Shown in pieces: positions 53,700-62,533 of a DNA stretch of 64,000 bases (positions are counted from its first letter, which is position 1; each line of letters opens with the position of its first letter). The translations under genes were made by a program, and so were the position numbers. Source of the stretch: RH-AL1 sp965214415. GTDB lineage: Bacteria; Pseudomonadota; Alphaproteobacteria; Rhizobiales; Beijerinckiaceae. The stretch covers positions 3,720,001-3,784,000 of the forward strand of contig CBDCBQ010000003.1 in the NCBI GenBank assembly GCA_965214415.1, in the 5' to 3' direction. The notes under the pieces are model-generated. The model saw nothing but the letters and a program-made list of their open reading frames with translations. It had not been told where the DNA came from and searched no databases.

Positions 53700-54416
53700 A
53701 TGACCAGCACCAAGAGATCGATACCGTCGGGGCTTTTCGCCGGCGTCGCCGCGGTGGCGCTCGCCGCCGCCGCGCTGTGGCCGATCCATCATGCTTCGGC
53801 CGAGGATATGAAGGTCGTGCCGGCGCCGAAGGTCGACATGCCGGCCAGCGCAGCGACGACCGCGACCGCCGTCCTCGCCGGCGGGTGCTTCTGGGGTGTC
53901 CAGGGCGTGTTCCAACACGTCAAGGGCGTGAAGGACGCCGTCTCTGGCTACACTGGCGGCGCCAAGTCGACCGCGCTGTATCCGGTCGTCTCGTCGGGCA
54001 CGACCGGCCATGCCGAGAGCGTTCGCATCACCTATGACCCGCGCGAGGTCAGCTACGGCAAGCTGCTGCAGATCTACTTCTCGGTCGTGACCGACCCGAC
54101 GGTGTTGAACGCGCAGGGCCCGGACGAGGGGACGCAGTACCGCTCGAACATCTTCCCGACGACCCCCGAGCAGGAGAAGGTCGCCAAGGACTACGTCGAG
54201 CAACTTCAACAGTCGCATGTCTTCAGCGCACCCGTCGTCACCAAGGTGACGCCGCTCAAGGCCTTTTATCCGGCCGAGGGGTACCACCAGAACTATTTGA
54301 GCCTGCATCCGACCGATGGCTACATCGCCGAGAACGACATCCCGAAGGTCGAGGGCCTGAAGAAGCTCTTCCCGCAATCGTGGGCTCCTGGCCCAGTGCT
54401 CGCGGCGACGAACTGA
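53700..54416 (+). CDS. msrA: Peptide-methionine (S)-S-oxide reductase, exported
   Basis: 238 residues from ATG 53700, with AAAGGATC upstream. The signal or anchor segment is at 11-34 (hydrophobic GLFAGVAAVALAAAALWPIH). The MsrA domain has the catalytic C63 in GGCFWGVQGVF, the GYTGG loop, and GTQYRSNIF and YHQNYL motifs. It reduces the S form of methionine sulfoxide. It shares a transcript with msrB and ends before a strong terminator. Confidence 0.95.
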   Translation: MTSTKRSIPSGLFAGVAAVALAAAALWPIHHASAEDMKVVPAPKVDMPASAATTATAVLAGGCFWGVQGVFQHVKGVKDAVSGYTGGAKSTALYPVVSSGTTGHAESVRITYDPREVSYGKLLQIYFSVVTDPTVLNAQGPDEGTQYRSNIFPTTPEQEKVAKDYVEQLQQSHVFSAPVVTKVTPLKAFYPAEGYHQNYLSLHPTDGYIAENDIPKVEGLKKLFPQSWAPGPVLAATN

Positions 54417-54437
54417 TCGCGCCGACAACAACCTCTA

Positions 54438-54468
54438 GGCCGTCGCGAACTCCGCGGCGGCCTTTTTT
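54438..54468 (+). terminator. Rho-independent terminator after msrA
   Basis: The stem GGCCGTCGCG / CGCGGCGGCC (one mismatch in ten) with loop AACTC is followed directly by six T residues (54463-54468). It lies 22 bases after the msrA stop and would end the msrB-msrA transcript. Confidence 0.9.
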
Positions 54469-54548
54469 AATTCCGGCTTTCGTCCGAACCAGTAACGCGA
54501 TCGAGCCGAAGGCCGAATGTAAGTCAATTCAATTGTGAGGTCAGACTT

Positions 54549-55229
54549 ATGCGCCCATCGACTGTTTCCCTCGCTCTCGTCCTGATAGCGGGCTCGAGTT
54601 CCGCTTTCGCCGCAACGCGTCCCGTGGTCGTCGAACTCTTCACGTCGGAGGGGTGCTCCTCGTGCCCGCCGGCCGACGCCTATCTGACCTCGCTGTCAGG
54701 TCGCGGCGATGTCCTGCCGCTCGCCTTCCATGTCACCTATTGGAACTCGCTCGGTTGGCGTGACCCGTACTCGTCGGAGACAGCGACAAGCCGGCAAGCG
54801 ATGTATGCCGCACGCCTAGGCGGCGGCTCCTACACGCCCGAAATGGTCGTCGACGGCCGCCGCGGCATGGTCGGTTCGGAGCGCGGCGAGGTCGCCGGGG
54901 CGATCGAGTCGGCGCGTGGCGAAGCGTCCGATGCGGTGCCCGTGCACGTGTCGCGATCGGGCGGCGGCATCGCCGTATCGATCGGTGCGGGTCAGGGTAA
55001 GGGGCGCGTGATGTTGATCGGGTTCGACCCGCGTCACGAGACGCAGGTCGGGCGCGGCGAGAACAGCGGGCGCACGCTGACCGAGTCGAATATCGTCCGC
55101 TCGATGCGGACGATCGGCGAATATTCGGGCGCGCCGCTACAGGTTTCGGCGCAACGCGGTGCCGGCCAGGCGGGCGCCGTCGTCATCCAAGGTTACGACG
55201 GGCGCATTATCGGCGCCGCGCGGCTCTGA
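54549..55229 (+). CDS. DUF1223 thioredoxin-like exported protein
   Basis: 226 residues with a signal peptide (1-22, ending AFAA). The N-terminal domain carries a thioredoxin-type CSSC motif, C36-C39, in VVELFTSEGCSSCPPADAYL, and FHVTYWNSLGWRDPY. The DUF1223 family is predicted to be a periplasmic redox protein; partners are unknown. It follows the msr pair on the same strand but behind their terminator, and would fit the same oxidative-repair theme. Confidence 0.88.
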   Translation: MRPSTVSLALVLIAGSSSAFAATRPVVVELFTSEGCSSCPPADAYLTSLSGRGDVLPLAFHVTYWNSLGWRDPYSSETATSRQAMYAARLGGGSYTPEMVVDGRRGMVGSERGEVAGAIESARGEASDAVPVHVSRSGGGIAVSIGAGQGKGRVMLIGFDPRHETQVGRGENSGRTLTESNIVRSMRTIGEYSGAPLQVSAQRGAGQAGAVVIQGYDGRIIGAARL

Positions 55230-55236
55230 TAGGAAC

Positions 55237-55261
55237 AGGCCTCCGACGATGTCGGAGGCCT
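55237..55261. terminator. Bidirectional terminator-like hairpin
   Basis: AGGCCTCCGAC and GTCGGAGGCCT form a perfect 11-bp stem around GAT, between the convergent DUF1223 and DUF1328 genes. The T-run after it is short (TTCGTC), so termination may be partial. Confidence 0.65.
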
Positions 55262-55273
55262 TCGTCGGCTGGA

Positions 55274-55456
55274 CTAGGTGACCGCCTTGAAAACAGTCAG
55301 GCCGAGCACCAGCAGGATGATGAAGATCACGACGGCGATGTAGAACAGGATGCGAGCGATGCCGCCCGCCGACTGGGAGATGCCGGAGAAGCCGAGGCCG
55401 CCAGCGATCACCGAAATCACGAAGAAGATTAAAGCCCATTTTAGCGCGGTGCCCAT
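55274..55456 (-). CDS. DUF1328 small membrane protein (YtjA-like)
   Basis: 60 residues: LKWALIFFVISVIAGGLGF, a short loop with GISQSAGGIARILFYI, and a second helix ending LVLGLTVFKAVT. These are the two membrane segments of the DUF1328 family. Such small inner-membrane proteins are often stress-induced in this order. Function is not known. Confidence 0.9.
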   Translation of the reverse strand: MGTALKWALIFFVISVIAGGLGFSGISQSAGGIARILFYIAVVIFIILLVLGLTVFKAVT

Positions 55457-55549
55457 GACGTCCAGCCTTCAGTGTCGGTCGACGAGAGCGTCGATTCGCT
55501 CAAGCAATGCTCGGCCTTGGCTGAGTGTTCCACCGTCTTACGGCTAAGG

Positions 55550-56494
55550 TCAAGCACCAGCCCACGCCGCCATCGCGAGCCCGGCCGCGAGGACGAGACC
55601 GGCATCCCGGTTCGATCGAAACAGCGTCAGGGCGCCGATCGGATCGTCGGCCGCGATGCCGCGCACCTGCCAGGCGAGGTGCAAGGCAAAGCCCGCGACT
55701 CCCGCCTGGGCCAGCGGGCTGCCTGCCATCCCACCGACGACAAGAGCGGCCTCGACCAGCAAAACCGCGGCCGTGTAGAGCACGCCGACCGCCGCGCGCA
55801 CGTGCGCTCCGAAGAGGCGCGCGGTGGATTTGATGCCGGCGGCCGGATCGTCACGCGCATCCTGGAGGGCGTAAATCGTGTCGTAGCCGATCGTCCACGC
55901 GATCGCCGCCGCGTAGACGAGACCCGCTGGCACCGCGAGCGTGTCCGCCTGCGCCGCCCAGCCGACCAGGCCGCCCCAGGCGAAGGCAAGGCCGAGCACG
56001 AGCTGCGGCCACGAGGTGACCCGCTTCATGAACGGATAGATCGCGACGATCGCCAGCGAGCCGATGCCCACCAGGATCGTGAAGAGGTTGAACTGGATGA
56101 CAACCAGAAAGCCGACCAGGGCCTGCACCACGAGGAACACGCGGGCCGAAGCGACGCTCACGCGGCCGGAGGCGATCGGCCGGTGTCGCGTGCGTTCGAC
56201 CCGCGCGTCGAGCTCCCGATCGACGATGTCGTTATAGGTCGAGCCCGATCCGCGCATGACGATCGCGCCGACCAGGAACAGCGCCAGATGCCACATCGAG
56301 GGCGCGCGGTGCGCGGCCAGGCTCGCGAGCAGGCTCGACCACCAGCACGGCAGGACGAGCAACCAGTAGCCGATCGGCCGGTCGAGCCGCGCGAGCTGCA
56401 GATAGGGGTGCCAGGTGCCGGGCGCGAGGCGAAACAGCCAGCGCCGCCTGACCGCGTCCGGCAATACCACCGGAACGGCGCGCGGCTCCGTCAC
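55550..56494 (-). CDS. ubiA: 4-hydroxybenzoate polyprenyltransferase
   Basis: 314 residues from GTG 56494, with eight or nine membrane helices. It attaches the polyprenyl tail to 4-hydroxybenzoate in ubiquinone synthesis. The two Asp-rich Mg2+-prenyl diphosphate motifs are present: NDIVDRELD near 86 and DTIYALQDARDD near 205; YPFMKRVTSWPQLVLG lies between. It is the usual neighbour of rsmE in this order. Confidence 0.94.
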   Translation of the reverse strand: MTEPRAVPVVLPDAVRRRWLFRLAPGTWHPYLQLARLDRPIGYWLLVLPCWWSSLLASLAAHRAPSMWHLALFLVGAIVMRGSGSTYNDIVDRELDARVERTRHRPIASGRVSVASARVFLVVQALVGFLVVIQFNLFTILVGIGSLAIVAIYPFMKRVTSWPQLVLGLAFAWGGLVGWAAQADTLAVPAGLVYAAAIAWTIGYDTIYALQDARDDPAAGIKSTARLFGAHVRAAVGVLYTAAVLLVEAALVVGGMAGSPLAQAGVAGFALHLAWQVRGIAADDPIGALTLFRSNRDAGLVLAAGLAMAAWAGA

Positions 56495-56512
56495 GAAGCC
56501 GCGGCGCGGCCG

Positions 56513-56962
56513 CTACAGCGGGCCGGTTGGCAGCTTCTGCGCGTCGATCCCGAGCGTCGGGTTCGCGGTCGCCTGCTTCTGCTGCTGCTTCGCCTGGACG
56601 GCGATCTCGCAGGCCTTGCTGGCGAAGCTCTGCGACTTGGCGTCCGCGGCCTTCAGGTTGGTCACGGTCTCTTCCGGCACGTTGCACCAGTTCTTGTTGG
56701 CGTCGAGATATTTGATGAGCTGCGCCTCGGAGGCGACAAGACTGCGCAGGACCGGGCAGGACGCGACCGGATCGAGCTTGCCCTTCGAGGTCTTGGCCAG
56801 AACGTTGAGCTTCTCGATGAAGACCTGCCGCTTCTGGGACAGTCCCGCGATGTCGCTGTTGCAATCGCCAGCAAAGGCGGTGCCCGCCGCGACAAGTCCG
56901 CCAACCAAAATCAAGGCGCCGACGCTCGCGCGTCCGGCCAATCTCACGTGTGCAATCTTCAT
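56513..56962 (-). CDS. Exported hypothetical protein between ubiA and rsmE
   Basis: 149 residues from ATG 56962, with AAGGGGG upstream. The signal peptide is at 1-32 (ALILVGGLVAAGTAFAG). The mature part has four cysteines (GDCNSD, ASCPVL, NWCNVP, KACEI), probably two disulfides, and helical repeats around KRQVFIEKLNVLAKTSKGKL. The C-terminus is Gln-rich. I believe similar proteins occur beside ubiA in relatives, but know no function. It is divergent from rsmE. Confidence 0.72.
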   Translation of the reverse strand: MKIAHVRLAGRASVGALILVGGLVAAGTAFAGDCNSDIAGLSQKRQVFIEKLNVLAKTSKGKLDPVASCPVLRSLVASEAQLIKYLDANKNWCNVPEETVTNLKAADAKSQSFASKACEIAVQAKQQQKQATANPTLGIDAQKLPTGPL

Positions 56963-57083
56963 CGACCAACCCCCTTTCGGGCCGTCGGCACCATTGGCAC
57001 GGCGCGGACGGCGGACACACCCATCGGCGGCAACGCGGCGAAAAGCATCGCGAGACAGCACCCGCGCATGGTAGTCCGCGCGC

Positions 57084-57833
57084 ATGGCGTCCTACGACTT
57101 TTCGGCCCCCCGACTCTTCGTCGATGCCGCCCTCGGTCCCGGCGTCGAGCATGCGCTCGAACGGACCCAGCAAAATTACCTTTGCAACGTACTCAGGCTT
57201 TCTGAAGGCGCGCAGGTCCTGGTGTTCAACGGCCGCGACGGCGAGTGGCGCGCCCGGCTCGCGCCGGCTGGGCGCCGGCAGATGGCGCTCGTAACCGCCG
57301 AGCAGACGCGGCCGCAAACGCCGGCGGGCGATCTCGACTATCTGTTCGCGCCGCTCAAGCACGCGCGGCTCGACTACATGGTCCAGAAAGCCGTCGAGAT
57401 GGGCGTGAGCCGGCTCCGGCCGGTGACGACGCGTCGGACTCAGGTGGGGCGCGTCAACCTCGAGCGAATGCGCGCCAACGCGATCGAGGCCGCCGAGCAA
57501 TGTGGCATCATCGTGCTCCCGCAGGTCTGCGAGGTCGCGCCGCTCGCCGCCACGCTGGCGGATTGGGAGGCGGATCGCACGCTGGTGTTTTGCGACGAGG
57601 ACGCGTCGCCGGGTGGCTCGACGGAGCTTGCGCTGGCGGGCCTACGCGGCAAGATCGCCGTCCTGATCGGCCCCGAGGGCGGGTTCGATCCCCTCGAGCG
57701 TGACGCTCTCCTCGCCTTGCCCGCCATCGTGCGACTGAGCCTGGGGCCGCGTATCCTGCGCGCCGACACGGCTGCGGTGGCGGCGCTCACCTTGGTTCAG
57801 TCGCTCGCCGGCGATTGGCACGATCGCGCATAA
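57084..57833 (+). CDS. rsmE: 16S rRNA (uracil(1498)-N(3))-methyltransferase RsmE
   Basis: 249 residues. RsmE methylates U1498 of 16S rRNA. A PUA-like N-terminal domain (RLFVDAALGPGVEHALERTQ) precedes the SPOUT knot. Knot motifs are KHARLDYMVQKAVEMGVSRL near 92, the SAM loop IGPEGGFDPLERDALLALPA near 197, and LGPRILRADTAAVAAL near 222. Length and motifs are complete. Confidence 0.95.
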   Translation: MASYDFSAPRLFVDAALGPGVEHALERTQQNYLCNVLRLSEGAQVLVFNGRDGEWRARLAPAGRRQMALVTAEQTRPQTPAGDLDYLFAPLKHARLDYMVQKAVEMGVSRLRPVTTRRTQVGRVNLERMRANAIEAAEQCGIIVLPQVCEVAPLAATLADWEADRTLVFCDEDASPGGSTELALAGLRGKIAVLIGPEGGFDPLERDALLALPAIVRLSLGPRILRADTAAVAALTLVQSLAGDWHDRA

Positions 57834-57899
57834 TTGCGGACACGCTATCGCCCGATTGTCCCGCCACGTTACCGGAGCTGGCGGAACACAAAGGTCGCG

Positions 57900-58256
57900 A
57901 TGAGCCTCTCCCGGAACTACGCGTCGTCTCTCGCCCTCGGCGCCCTTGCCGCCGCGGCGTTGGCTTGCACGACCGCGAAGGCCGGTGACTTCGGCGACGG
58001 TGCTAGGATCAGCCCGGCGGCGAGCCGATGCGCGGAGTTCGGCCCCGGCTTCGTCGACATGGGCGACGGCACCTGCTCGCGCGCCAACAGCCATGTTCAT
58101 GTCGAGTTCGGGACGCGCCGGGTCGGCAGCGAGGCTTGGTCTGGAAACGGGGCGTCGAGTGCCGAGCTTCGCTCACAGGGCGTCGAGGTGGTGCCGGGCG
58201 TCGGCCACCAGTTGCGGGTCCGCAATCAGCTGCAGGTCCTGAGCCCCTACCGATAG
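57900..58256 (+). CDS. Small exported protein with a Porin_2-like N-terminal motif
   Basis: 118 residues from ATG 57900. The signal peptide is at 1-28 (ALGALAAAALACTTAKAG). The mature segment RCAEFGPGFVDMGDGTCSRA, then HVHVEFGTRR, resembles the first two strands and disulfide of alphaproteobacterial Porin_2 proteins, but the rest of the barrel is missing. It may be a remnant or a short member of a secreted family with this disulfide loop. It is convergent with gshA. Confidence 0.6.
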   Translation: MSLSRNYASSLALGALAAAALACTTAKAGDFGDGARISPAASRCAEFGPGFVDMGDGTCSRANSHVHVEFGTRRVGSEAWSGNGASSAELRSQGVEVVPGVGHQLRVRNQLQVLSPYR

Positions 58257-58269
58257 TGTTGAAGACCGA

Positions 58270-59643
58270 TCAGTAGACGCGGTCTTCGAAGGTCGGATCG
58301 ACGCTCTCGCCCCAAGGCCCCCTGAAATTCGCGATCAGACGCTCGGCCTGCGATTGGCTTGAAGCGACATCGTCGAGCACATCCAGATAGATCGTCTCGT
58401 CCGCGCCTTTGGTATCGCGATGCCCGCGATTCGCGAGGCCCGCCCGGGCAAGCCCGAGAACCTCCACGGCAATCTCACGTAGACCGCGTCCGGCAACCCG
58501 TGCCTCGAGCCCGAGGCGAGGTGTCGTCGCCCGCAGCATCTCGCGATCCGATGTCGACCAATCGCGCACGAGATCCCATGCCGCGTCGAGCGACGACGGG
58601 GCATAGAGCACGCCGGCGAACAGGGCTGGTAGCGCTAGCAGGAACGGCATCGCGCCGGTGTCGGCGCCGCGCATTTCGAGGAACGTCTTGAGCCGTACCT
58701 CCGGGAAGATCGTCGACAGGTGATTCGCCCAGTCCGACAGCGTCGCCCGCTCGCCCGGCACCGCCGGATGCCGGCCGTCGAGCAGATCGCGAAAGCTCGA
58801 CCCGGTCACGTCGATGTACGTGTCGCCGCGTTTGATGAAATACATCGGCACGTCGAGCGCATAGTCGACGTAGCGCTCGAATCCCATGCCGTCCTCGAAC
58901 GCGAAAGGCAGCATGCCGGCGCGCGCGTTGTCGGTGTCACGCCAAACCTCCGATCGATCGGACAGGTTGCCGTTGAGGCCACCGTCCGTGAACGGCGAGT
59001 TGGCGAACAACGCCGTCGCCAGCGGCTGCAGCGCGAGCGCGACGCGCAGCTTCTTCACCATGTCGGCTTCGCTGGCGAAATCGTAATTCGCCTGCACGGT
59101 GGCGGTGCGAAACATCATGTCGAGCCCGCGCGAGCCGACCTTCGGCATGTAGCGCTCCATGATCGCGTACCGGCTCTTCGGCATGGCGGGCGTCGCTTCG
59201 CGCGTCCATTTCGGACTCATGCCGAGCGTCAGGAAGCCGATGCCGAGTCGATCGGCGATCGGGCGCAGCTTGTCGAAATGCAAGTCGAGCTCGTCGCGCG
59301 TCTCGTGGATCGTCTCGAGCGGCGCGCCGGACAGCTCGAACTGCCCGCCGGGCTCGATCGAGATCGCGCCTCCGCCCTCCCCGGCCAGCCCGATGATGTT
59401 CGAGCCGTCGAGGATCGGCGTCCAGCCGAGCGCCGCGCCCATCTCCTCGAGCATCTGGCGAATGCCGCCGAGCCCGTTGGCGCCGTCGTACGGGACCGGA
59501 GACTGATCGGCGCGATAGAAGCCGATCTTCTCGTGCTCGGTGCCGATCCGATGGCGCGCCGCCGGTTTGCAACCCGCCTCGAGCGCGGCCACGAGATCGC
59601 GGCGCCCGTCGATCGGGGTGGTGTCGGAGACGTCGCGCGCCAT
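58270..59643 (-). CDS. gshA: Glutamate-cysteine ligase, plant/alphaproteobacterial type
   Basis: 457 residues. It joins glutamate to cysteine, the first step of glutathione synthesis. It is the GCS2-like class: RIGTEHEKIGF near 32, GGGAISIEPGGQFELSG near 90-106, PKSRYAIMERYMPKVG near 154, TATVQANYDFASE near 180, and LKTFLEMRGADTG near 318. Length is normal for the group. It supplies the thiol used by the YghU-type transferase. gshB is not in the window. Confidence 0.95.
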   Translation of the reverse strand: MARDVSDTTPIDGRRDLVAALEAGCKPAARHRIGTEHEKIGFYRADQSPVPYDGANGLGGIRQMLEEMGAALGWTPILDGSNIIGLAGEGGGAISIEPGGQFELSGAPLETIHETRDELDLHFDKLRPIADRLGIGFLTLGMSPKWTREATPAMPKSRYAIMERYMPKVGSRGLDMMFRTATVQANYDFASEADMVKKLRVALALQPLATALFANSPFTDGGLNGNLSDRSEVWRDTDNARAGMLPFAFEDGMGFERYVDYALDVPMYFIKRGDTYIDVTGSSFRDLLDGRHPAVPGERATLSDWANHLSTIFPEVRLKTFLEMRGADTGAMPFLLALPALFAGVLYAPSSLDAAWDLVRDWSTSDREMLRATTPRLGLEARVAGRGLREIAVEVLGLARAGLANRGHRDTKGADETIYLDVLDDVASSQSQAERLIANFRGPWGESVDPTFEDRVY

Positions 59644-59826
59644 CGTCGAGCTTTCGTACCTGTGTTCGCGCCGAGTAGCCTACCGCGCTGCGGCTACATA
59701 GAGGCGGACGAAACGCCGCGCAAATCCAGTCCGCCGGCACGTTTTTGCGATTGGCGTTACGTCATCCCTGAATGCCTTAACCTGCCGCTCACATCCCGAT
59801 TGTAAAAAGGCCCCCGGAGACCACCT

Positions 59827-59991
59827 ATGCGAACCCTCAGGGCATTCTGGACTGAGACCAGCGGGGCGACGTCGATCGAGTACGCCTTGATCGCCGGCTT
59901 CGTTTCGCTCGCGGTCGTCCTCGGCGCGACGGCGATCGGCACACGGCTTCTGTCTCGCGACTTCATGCCGGTCGCCAGCGCGATAAGCTGA
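59827..59991 (+). CDS. Flp family type IVb pilin, second solitary copy
   Basis: A 54-residue prepilin with processing site SG/ATSIEYALIAG at about 13-23 and hydrophobic helix FVSLAVVLGATAIG. GGAG lies seven bases before ATG 59827, a good ribosome site. It resembles the Flp gene at 52858 in design (short basic leader, same -AIS end) but differs in many positions. No assembly genes are nearby. Confidence 0.86.
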   Translation: MRTLRAFWTETSGATSIEYALIAGFVSLAVVLGATAIGTRLLSRDFMPVASAIS

Positions 59992-60052
59992 CTGGCGGGC
60001 CGCGCACGCCGAAGATGTTGCGGGCCTGGGTCACCCCCACTAGGCTCCCGCC

Positions 60053-61864
60053 ATGTTCGAGAGCGGTTATCAAACCTTCGAGGAGCCGAGCGATCGGCGC
60101 CAGAGCGCGGATCGCGTCGAGACACTGCGGGCCGAGCTCGCGCGTCAGGATCTCGACGGCTTCGTCGTGCCGCGCGCCGATCGCCATCAGGGCGAATACG
60201 TGCCGCCCTCCGACGAGCGGCTCGCTTGGCTCACCGGCTTTCCGGGATCGGCCGGAACCGCGATCATCCTGAAAGACAAGGCCGCGATCTTCGTCGATGG
60301 CCGCTATACTCTCGCCGTCGTCGATCAGGTCGACACGGCGGTGTTCATGCCGGTCGCGCTCGCCGAGGACAAGCCGGACGATTGGATCCGCCGCAATCTG
60401 GGGCAAGGACGGCTCGGCTACGACCCGTGGCTCACGACGCCCGCCCAGGCGAAGACGCTGAGACGGGCGGCCGAAGCGGCGGGCGGCGTGCTCGTGCCGG
60501 TCGGCCATAACCCGATCGATCAGATCTGGACCGATCGCCCAGCCGCGCCATGCGGCGCGGTCACGCTGCGGCCTCGCAAGCTCGCGGGCGAGACCGCCGA
60601 ACGCAAGATCGCCCGGGTCGCGGCCACGCTCGGCGAGGCCGACGCGCTCGTCGTCTCGGACCCGCACGCCGTCGCCTGGCTCTTCAACATCCGCGGCGCC
60701 GATGTCAGCCACACGCCGCTGCCGCTCGGCTTCGCGATGATCCCGGCGGTCGGCCACCCGACGCTGTTTCTCGACCGCGCCAAGATCGGCGAGCGCGAGC
60801 ATGCGACACTCTCGAAGCTGGCGACGATCGTCGCGGTCGACACGCTGGAGACGGAGCTCGACGCGTTGGGCAAGGCGGGCAAGAGCGTGACCTTCGATGC
60901 CGCGACCGTGCCTGTCCGCCTCACGGAGGGCCTCGAAGCGGCGGGCGGCAAGGCGATCGTCGGCAGCGATCCGATCGCGCTCATGAAGGCACGCAAGAAT
61001 CCCGCCGAGCTGCGGGGCACGCGCGAGGCGCATCTGCGCGACGGCGCGGCGGTGACCCGGTTCCTGCATTGGTTCGCCGAGACCGCGACGCCCGGCAAGC
61101 TCACCGAGATCGACGCCGCGCGCGCGCTGGAGGCGTTTCGTCACGCGGCGGGCGGGCTGAAGGACATCTCGTTTCCCTCGATCTCCGCCGCCGGCGCCCA
61201 TGCGGCGATCCCGCATTACAAGGTGACCTCGGCCTCGAACCAGCCGATCACGCGCGGCATCTACCTCATCGATTCCGGCGCTCAATACGAAGACGGCACG
61301 ACCGACATCACGCGCACGCTCGCCGTCGGCAAGCCGAGCGCGGAGATGCGCGACCGCTTCACCCGCGTTCTGAAGGGCCACATCGCGATCGCCCGCGCCA
61401 TGTTTCCGAAGGGCACGTCGGGCGCGCAGATCGACGCGCTGGCGCGGCTGCCGCTCTGGCAGGCGGGCCTCGACTTCGACCACGGCACCGGCCACGGCGT
61501 CGGCGTCTATCTTTCGGTGCACGAGGGGCCGCAGCGCATCGCCAAGGTGGGTACCGTGCCGCTCGAGCCCGGCATGATCCTTTCGAACGAGCCCGGCTAC
61601 TACAAGGCCGGCGACTACGGCATCCGCATCGAGAACCTGATCGTCGTCGAGCCGCGCGAGGTGGCGGGCGGCGACCGCCCGATGCTCGGCTTCGAGACGA
61701 TCACTTTCGCGCCGATCGAACGCGCATTGATCGACGTCCGCCTGCTTGACCGCGAGGAGCGAGCCTGGATCGACGCTTATCACGCGCAGGTTCGCAAGCT
61801 GATCGGACCCCGCGTGCCACCCGACACGCGCCGCTGGCTCGCGGCGGCGACGAAGAAGCTGTAG
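60053..61864 (+). CDS. pepP: Xaa-Pro aminopeptidase (M24B, three-domain aminopeptidase P)
   Basis: 603 residues. It removes an N-terminal residue preceding proline. Two creatinase-like N-terminal domains (1-~310) precede the pita-bread M24 domain. Metal ligands are visible in LIDSGAQYEDGTTDITRT (two aspartates), HGTGHGVG (His), ILSNEPGYY (Glu) and the final IRIEN (Glu). The long three-domain form resembles eukaryotic cytosolic aminopeptidase P and is common in alphaproteobacteria. No signal peptide. Confidence 0.94.
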   Translation: MFESGYQTFEEPSDRRQSADRVETLRAELARQDLDGFVVPRADRHQGEYVPPSDERLAWLTGFPGSAGTAIILKDKAAIFVDGRYTLAVVDQVDTAVFMPVALAEDKPDDWIRRNLGQGRLGYDPWLTTPAQAKTLRRAAEAAGGVLVPVGHNPIDQIWTDRPAAPCGAVTLRPRKLAGETAERKIARVAATLGEADALVVSDPHAVAWLFNIRGADVSHTPLPLGFAMIPAVGHPTLFLDRAKIGEREHATLSKLATIVAVDTLETELDALGKAGKSVTFDAATVPVRLTEGLEAAGGKAIVGSDPIALMKARKNPAELRGTREAHLRDGAAVTRFLHWFAETATPGKLTEIDAARALEAFRHAAGGLKDISFPSISAAGAHAAIPHYKVTSASNQPITRGIYLIDSGAQYEDGTTDITRTLAVGKPSAEMRDRFTRVLKGHIAIARAMFPKGTSGAQIDALARLPLWQAGLDFDHGTGHGVGVYLSVHEGPQRIAKVGTVPLEPGMILSNEPGYYKAGDYGIRIENLIVVEPREVAGGDRPMLGFETITFAPIERALIDVRLLDREERAWIDAYHAQVRKLIGPRVPPDTRRWLAAATKKL

Positions 61865-61866
61865 CT

Positions 61867-61890
61867 CGTCATCGCGAGCCGAAGCGACCC
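61867..61890. repeat. Degenerate half of the dispersed inverted repeat
   Basis: CGTCATCGCGAGCCGAAGCG followed by ACCC matches the left arm of the elements at 3254 and 32895 with a few changes. The right arm is missing. It lies between the convergent pepP and ruvA stops. Confidence 0.6.
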
Positions 61891-61912
61891 TGAGTTACAC
61901 GGCCGCGCGCGG

Positions 61913-62533
61913 CTACCCAGCCGCCAAATCCTTCAAGCCCCGCCGGATCAGCACCTGCGCCTCGGCGTCGGCGCCGAGTGCCTTGACGGCGGTGGCGACG
62001 GCGGCGGCGGCCTGCGGGCGCGCGTAGCCGAGATTGATGAGCGCCGAGATCGCGTCGTGCACGGCGGCCGGCGTGCCGCGCGCCGGCTCCTCGCCCGCGA
62101 GGCGCGCGACCGCGGGATCGACGGAGGCCAACGCCGGCGTCTTGTCCTTCAGCTCGGCCGTGATGCGCGCGGCGAGCCGCGGACCGACGCCGGGCGCCCG
62201 CGCGATCGCCACCTTGTCCTGGAGCGCGATCGCGCTGGCGAGCTCGCCGGCCGGCCCCATGCCGAGGATCGCCAACGCGACCTTGGCGCCGACGCCTTGG
62301 ACGTTCTGCAGCAGACGGAACCAGTCCCGCTCCTCGTCGGATAGAAAACCATAGAGGCGGATCGCGTCCTCGCGCACATGCGTCTCGATCGCCAGCGCGG
62401 CGGCCTCGCCGGGGCGCGGCAGTGCCTGCAGCGTGCGCGACGAGCACGTGACCAAGTAGCCGACGCCGCCGACGTCGAGGACGATCGCATCGTCGCTGTA
62501 GCTGTCGACGATGCCGCGCAGCTTGCCGATCAT
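61913..62533 (-). CDS. ruvA: Holliday junction branch migration protein RuvA
   Basis: 206 residues. RuvA binds four-way junctions and loads RuvB. Domain I starts MIGKLRGIVDSYSDDAIVLD. The two helix-hairpin-helix motifs are LQNVQGVGAKVALAIL near 78 and APGVGPRLAARITAEL near 113. Domain III follows (AVHDAISALINLGYARPQAA). The start overlaps the ruvC stop by four bases. ruvB does not follow; the next gene is convergent. Confidence 0.95.
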   Translation of the reverse strand: MIGKLRGIVDSYSDDAIVLDVGGVGYLVTCSSRTLQALPRPGEAAALAIETHVREDAIRLYGFLSDEERDWFRLLQNVQGVGAKVALAILGMGPAGELASAIALQDKVAIARAPGVGPRLAARITAELKDKTPALASVDPAVARLAGEEPARGTPAAVHDAISALINLGYARPQAAAAVATAVKALGADAEAQVLIRRGLKDLAAG

